A stretch of DNA of 8,755 bases from Fimbriimonadales bacterium (GTDB taxonomy: Bacteria; Armatimonadota; Fimbriimonadia; Fimbriimonadales; GBS-DC), in the NCBI GenBank assembly GCA_026416655.1, contig JAOAES010000064.1, forward strand, positions 1 to 8,755. The letters run 5' to 3'. Of this stretch, positions 5,952 through 8,755 are shown one piece after another; the first letter of the stretch is position 1; every line of letters begins with the position of its first letter. Made by a program: the position numbers and the translations under genes. Below the pieces are notes generated by a model. It did not search any database, was not told the DNA's origin, and saw only the letters and a program-made list of their open reading frames with translations.

Positions 5952-7121
5952 TCAAACCCTTACCCACAGGCATTTCAGATACAGACTCTCTGGGAACTGC
6001 AAGAGATACGGATGATCGGGCGCCTGGAAAGTAATCTCTTCCAAGAAGAGGGGCTGGCTACGGTCGGTCGCGGCGAGGCGCACCGTGTCGAGCATCTCGT
6101 TCACACCGAGTTGATAGGCGCAGCTGCAGACCGCGAGTCGTCCCCCCTCGTTGAGCAGGGGCAGTGCATGGTAGACCAGTTTCCATACCGCCCAGCGGAG
6201 CGAGTCTTTCTGGTCTTGGCGCTTGGCGATGGCAGGGGGGTCGAGGACAATCCAGTCGAATTGCGCCCCCTGTTCGGCGGCTTTAGGCAGCCAGTCGAAG
6301 GCGTTCTCCACAATCCAGTGTGCCTCTAAGCGATTACGGCGAGCGTGGACTTCAGCGAGGTCGATGGCGTCCGGCAAGATATCGATGCCGATGGCATGCG
6401 CGCCCGCCCGCGCTGCGTAGAGCGCGAACGCGCCTGTGTAGCAGAATAGATCCAGCACGCGCTCGCCCGGACGCACATGCTGCGCCAGGCGACGCCGATT
6501 CTCACGCTGATCTAAATAGAAGCCCGTCTTGCGCCCTGTGTCGGTCGGCACAAGGAACTCCAGCCCGCTTTCCTCAATCTCGATGAGTTCCGGAACCTCG
6601 CCGTACAGCACCCCGGCGAACGGCTCCAGTCCCTCCTCGGTGCGCCCCATCATTTCGCTACGCTCGATAATCCCCTTCGGTTCGAGCCGCTCGATCAAAG
6701 CAGGGAGCCAGAGTTCCTTTAGCCGCTCCATCCCCAGCGCGCGCACCTGCACCACGAGATAGTCGGCATACTGGTCGACAATCAGCCCCGGCACGCCGTC
6801 CGATTCGCTAAACAGGATGCGCATCGCGTTAGTATCCTGCACGACGCGCTGGCGATGTTGCAACGCTTTCTCCAGGCGTGCGGCGAAAAAGTCCTGGTCG
6901 ATGGGTTCGTCCTGCGTGGTCAAGATGCGCACGGGGAATCGGCTTTGGGGGTTGTAAATCCCGATGCCGAGCGGTTCGCCGCGGAAGTTCACTACGCGCA
7001 CCAGTGCGCCCGGCGTCGGCGCGCCCAATACCTCCGAAATTTCACCGCGCTGCACCCACGGGTAGCCGTGCTGCAGCTTTTTCTCGCGACCTCCAACGAT
7101 TTTGACTGCACCTTCAATCAT
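5952..7121 (-). CDS. rlmI: RlmI-type 23S rRNA cytosine-C5 methyltransferase (PUA + SAM domains)
   Basis: Uses S-adenosylmethionine to methylate a cytosine in rRNA; the characterised E. coli relative makes m5C1962 in 23S rRNA. The 389-residue protein matches the family length. An N-terminal PUA domain (about 3-80, GREKKLQHGYPWVQRGEI) leads to a linker domain (about 85-190, LFSESDGVPGLIVDQY). The Rossmann methyltransferase follows: DTGRKTGFYLDQR (194-206), motif I VLDLFCYTGAF (222-232), acidic residue D247, VLDPPAIAK (292-300) and the cysteine pair in VCSCAY (C332, C334). The exact target base is inferred from the family. GAGAGG at 7133-7128 lies 6 nt before ATG 7121. The Lon-domain gene ends 20 nt upstream, so the two are probably one transcript. 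It converges with the ligase operon. Confidence 0.92.
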   Translation of the reverse strand: MIEGAVKIVGGREKKLQHGYPWVQRGEISEVLGAPTPGALVRVVNFRGEPLGIGIYNPQSRFPVRILTTQDEPIDQDFFAARLEKALQHRQRVVQDTNAMRILFSESDGVPGLIVDQYADYLVVQVRALGMERLKELWLPALIERLEPKGIIERSEMMGRTEEGLEPFAGVLYGEVPELIEIEESGLEFLVPTDTGRKTGFYLDQRENRRRLAQHVRPGERVLDLFCYTGAFALYAARAGAHAIGIDILPDAIDLAEVHARRNRLEAHWIVENAFDWLPKAAEQGAQFDWIVLDPPAIAKRQDQKDSLRWAVWKLVYHALPLLNEGGRLAVCSCAYQLGVNEMLDTVRLAATDRSQPLFLEEITFQAPDHPYLLQFPESLYLKCLWVRV

Positions 7122-7141
7122 AGCCTGCCTCTCAAAAAAAG

Positions 7142-7816
7142 CTAATTACGATTCACATACTCGCGCCAGTGTTCCGGGTCAAATGGCTGGATCTCTGACG
7201 CGAAAGCGGCGGTTAAATGTTCCAAAATCTGGCGCAACAGGCGGAGCCGTTCCATCGTGTCCTGCAGTTCCAGCAGGTACTGGCGGGTGGGCATTTCCAG
7301 CTGGAGCGTGCCAGCGATGGCGAACGAGAGGGCGGTCGGACTTCGGGGCAGTTCGATCTCTTCCACGCGCAGTCCGCTGGCGTCCAGCGCCAGCCGCAGG
7401 AACTCGCGAAACAACTCGGCGACCTCGTCGGCGTAGCGTTGCTCTTCTTCCCACGAGAACGGCTCGAAATCCCGCCACAGGCGAACCTGCGCCTTGAGGT
7501 AGGGCGCTTCGCCCCGAATCAGGCGCACAATCTGAAATCGCTCCTCCCCTAGCGCCAAAAGGTGGAATCTGCCGTCCGGCTGACGACGGAGTCGCCCTAT
7601 CCGTGCGAGGGTACCCACCTCGTACGGCTCCACATTCGAGTCGCCAACTTCGCTGCCCTCCCGGATGAGAACGATGCCAAACGGCGAGTCATGCTCCAGG
7701 CAGTACATCACTAACTCGCGATAGCGCGGCTCGAAAATGTGCAGCGGCAGCGCTGTGTAGGGGAACAGCACCGTCTCCAAAGGGAACAGCGGGATTGTCC
7801 AGATTGACTCGCTCAC
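7142..7816 (-). CDS. Stand-alone Lon N-terminal substrate-binding domain protein
   Basis: The 224-residue protein consists of the Lon N-domain alone: IPLFPLETVLFPYTALPLHIFEPRYREL near the start, then GIVLI, EVGTLARI and ERFQI strands, then a helical C-terminal half (about 115-210). There is no AAA+ ATPase and no Ser-Lys protease domain, as in the many short LonSB-domain proteins of bacteria. Its biochemical role is not established; peptide or unfolded-protein binding is the usual guess. The start is taken as GTG 7816, where homology begins two to five residues in. A longer reading from ATG 7915 adds 33 residues of low-complexity, unhomologous-looking sequence and runs through the predicted promoter. 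No Shine-Dalgarno precedes the GTG, but a TACAAT -10 box ends 7 nt upstream, which suggests a leaderless mRNA. Confidence 0.85.
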   Translation of the reverse strand: MSESIWTIPLFPLETVLFPYTALPLHIFEPRYRELVMYCLEHDSPFGIVLIREGSEVGDSNVEPYEVGTLARIGRLRRQPDGRFHLLALGEERFQIVRLIRGEAPYLKAQVRLWRDFEPFSWEEEQRYADEVAELFREFLRLALDASGLRVEEIELPRSPTALSFAIAGTLQLEMPTRQYLLELQDTMERLRLLRQILEHLTAAFASEIQPFDPEHWREYVNRN

Positions 7817-7823
7817 CGGGGGT

Positions 7824-7851
7824 ATTGTACCCCAAGGAGGCGTTGTGCGAA
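7824..7851 (-). promoter_or_regulatory. Promoter giving a leaderless mRNA for the Lon-domain gene
   Basis: On the minus strand TTCGCA (7851-7846), a 16-bp spacer and TACAAT (7829-7824) precede GTG 7816 by 7 nt. The -10 matches consensus at 5 of 6 bases and the -35 at 4 of 6. Initiation would fall on or beside the G of the start codon, and no ribosome-binding site is present, so both facts agree with leaderless translation. Confidence 0.5.
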
Positions 7852-7898
7852 TCAGCCGGCTCGAACGGGTGGTCGGGGTGGCGCAGTCGCCCCCGTTC

Positions 7899-7920
7899 CG
7901 CGCGAATCGCTGCACGCGCG
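7899..7920. repeat. Small GC hairpin upstream of the Lon-domain gene
   Basis: CGCGCG (7899-7904) and CGCGCG (7915-7920) pair across a 10-nt loop in the 191-bp gap between the c-di-AMP receptor gene and the Lon-domain gene. It could help end the receptor transcript, but there is no T-tract and such alternating CG runs arise by chance in GC-rich DNA. I see nothing else certain in that gap besides the promoter at its other end. Confidence 0.3.
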
Positions 7921-8007
7921 CAGGGTGTTTATGCAGCAGGTAGCCCCAATCAGTCGCAGGCTGGCAGGTAGTGGTAATCGTATAAGTAGCACAAGAGACA
8001 ATTTACC

Positions 8008-8337
8008 TCAAAAGCGTTCGAACCGCTCCACATTCAGCACGAACACGACTGCGCCGCCGACCTCAACGGCAATCGGCGTGGGCAGGAAGGTTCCTATCGG
8101 TGCGGCATCGGGCGGCATCGGGTTCACATACTGCTCGCGCGTGCGACAGTTGCTCTCCAGCAGACGCAGCAGCTCCTCCAGCTGCGAGTCCTCAACACCG
8201 ATCAGCAACGTGGTGTTGCCCTCGCGTAGGAAACCGCCTGTGGAGGCGACCTGCGTGAACTTGAACTGGCTCTCCAGCAGGGCATCCACCACGCGCCCCT
8301 TATCCCGATTGTGAATCACAGCGATTATCAGTTTCAT
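8008..8337 (-). CDS. darA: PII-like cyclic-di-AMP receptor (DarA/PstA, YaaQ family)
   Basis: A small trimeric cytosolic signalling protein that binds cyclic di-AMP between subunits; downstream partners are unknown in most bacteria. The 109 residues match the family length. The signature runs from T28 to G47: FTQVASTGGFLREGNTTLLI, including T28, G35, F36, L37, N41 and G47, positions recalled as ligand-contacting in the S. aureus protein. The C-terminal strands (AVVFVLNVERFERF) complete the ferredoxin-like fold. The tmk gene lies just upstream in the same direction, the same pairing as tmk-yaaQ in Firmicutes. The start is ATG 8337; no clear Shine-Dalgarno precedes it, and no convincing promoter is seen in the 180-nt gap. 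No diadenylate cyclase gene is in the window. Confidence 0.93.
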   Translation of the reverse strand: MKLIIAVIHNRDKGRVVDALLESQFKFTQVASTGGFLREGNTTLLIGVEDSQLEELLRLLESNCRTREQYVNPMPPDAAPIGTFLPTPIAVEVGGAVVFVLNVERFERF

Positions 8338-8401
8338 CGGCTACGCCAAGATTCGACTGAGAAGAAGGTTTCCCTGCGGGGTCGTGTCAAAACGGTTTTC
8401 G

Positions 8402-8422
8402 CTGTATCGTATTCTGTATCGT
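8402..8422. repeat. 9-bp direct repeat upstream of the c-di-AMP receptor gene
   Basis: CTGTATCGT at 8402-8410 is repeated exactly at 8414-8422, with ATT between, giving a 12-bp period. It lies about 65-85 nt before the receptor's start codon in an AT-richer stretch, a plausible place for a regulator site. No regulator is known for it. Confidence 0.5.
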
Positions 8423-8429
8423 GGGTGAG

Positions 8430-8451
8430 TCGTGGGCGGGGACGCCGACGA
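8430..8451. repeat. Hairpin resembling hairpin A of the amylase leader
   Basis: Arms 8430-8438 and 8443-8451 pair with one G-G mismatch (8434/8447) around a GGGA loop. Read on the minus strand the core is GGCGTCCCCGCC, identical to the core of the hairpin at 1628-1649 including its loop. It lies in the gap between tmk and the c-di-AMP receptor gene, with no U-tract. Confidence 0.6.
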
Positions 8452-8517
8452 TGTTAGAAACTGTTATTTTGCGGTTCGCATGGTGAACTCTCGCCGAGGG
8501 TCTGAAACAGTGCGCGG

Positions 8518-8754
8518 TTATCGGAGCGGGAATCGCTGCATGACGAGCGTCTGCAGCTGTTTCAGCAGGGTTTCTGGCGATTTCAGCCCGTCCAGCACGC
8601 AGTAGCGTTCGGGAGCGTGTGCGGCTTCTTGCAGATAGCCCTCGCGAATGCGCTGGTGGAACTCGATTGCCTCCGCTTCGAAGCGATTGGGGTCGTTTGC
8701 GCGTGCAAGAGCCGTTTCCACAGGCAGGTCAATCAGCACGGTCAGGTCTGGCTG
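8518..8754 (-). CDS. tmk: Thymidylate kinase, C-terminal part
   Basis: Phosphorylates dTMP to dTDP with ATP in the cytoplasm, an essential step of dTTP synthesis. Only the last 78 residues are in the window. They begin QPDLTVLIDLPVETALAR, the PDLT...LD strand that follows the substrate-binding core. They continue through the LID-region NRFEAEAIEFHQRIREGYL to a helix ending QRFPLR. The P-loop and DRY motif lie outside. The reading frame continues to the window edge; the GTG at 8739 is an internal valine, not a start. The stop is followed by 180 nt and then the c-di-AMP receptor gene on the same strand, so co-transcription is plausible. Confidence 0.92.
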   Translation of the reverse strand, partial: QPDLTVLIDLPVETALARANDPNRFEAEAIEFHQRIREGYLQEAAHAPERYCVLDGLKSPETLLKQLQTLVMQRFPLR

Positions 8755-8755
8755 T

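Noticed and set aside
7134..7140. T7 run on the minus strand between the Lon-domain gene and rlmI as a terminator
   Set aside because: No GC-rich hairpin directly precedes it. It sits just before the rlmI ribosome site and is more simply part of a short intercistronic spacer.
7845..7890. tRNA-like T-arm (GTTCGAGCC) on the minus strand
   Set aside because: The T stem has a mismatch, no acceptor partner, D-arm or anticodon arm can be folded, and there is no CCA-compatible end.
7817..7915. N-terminal extension of the Lon-domain gene from ATG 7915
   Set aside because: The added residues do not resemble the Lon domain and span a promoter whose -10 box is 7 nt before GTG 7816.
8387..8392. TTGACA on the minus strand as a -35 box for the c-di-AMP receptor gene
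   Set aside because: No acceptable -10 hexamer occurs 15-19 bp downstream; the nearest candidate is about 28 bp away.
8476..8490. GTTC-N7-GAAC as a LexA-type operator
   Set aside because: The half-sites are in the reverse order and at the wrong spacing compared with the known GAAC-N4-GTTC operators.
1..8755. CRISPR array, phage genes, transposases, toxin-antitoxin or defence cassettes
   Set aside because: No spaced direct-repeat array and no protein of these families was seen on either strand; all substantial genes have housekeeping or envelope assignments.

Overview
The window is GC-rich bacterial DNA from an ordinary-looking chromosome. It is gene-dense, with short intergenic gaps and no transposase, phage gene, CRISPR array or RNA gene that I could recognise. 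The gene mix combines a Wzy/WaaL-type surface-polymer ligase, a secreted neopullulanase-type amylase, and a tmk next to a PII-like cyclic-di-AMP receptor. This, with probable leaderless starts behind TANNNT -10 boxes, suggests a diderm outside the Proteobacteria, perhaps Armatimonadota or a relative. That placement is an inference, not something the sequence proves.

Layout. (1) 1-1608, minus: 3'-truncated gene for a secreted GH13 glycosidase. (2) 1609-1804: a divergent control region. It holds three back-to-back perfect 9-bp hairpins and two sigma70-type promoters facing opposite ways, whose -10 boxes overlap around 1732-1738. (3) 1805-5803, plus: a tight four-gene run of class A beta-lactamase-fold serine hydrolase, signal peptidase I, Nudix hydrolase and O-antigen-ligase/TPR membrane protein, with gaps of 3 nt or overlaps. 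(4) 5804-5951: the gap between converging genes, with two hairpins, one of them a nearly perfect 25-bp inverted repeat. (5) 5952-7816, minus: a Lon N-terminal-domain protein followed by an RlmI-type rRNA cytosine methyltransferase. (6) 8008-8754, minus: the 3' end of thymidylate kinase and then a cyclic-di-AMP receptor, separated by a 180-nt gap carrying another hairpin and a short direct repeat.

Function. The plus-strand run looks like an envelope operon: a penicillin-binding-fold hydrolase, a preprotein-processing peptidase and a polymer ligase, with a nucleotide-type hydrolase between them. The minus-strand genes are housekeeping (dTTP synthesis, c-di-AMP sensing, rRNA modification). I did not find a convincing new multi-gene system. 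The most unusual content is non-coding: the shared-minus-10 divergent promoter, the triple hairpin in the amylase leader, and hairpins in three different gaps that share a GGCGTCCC core.
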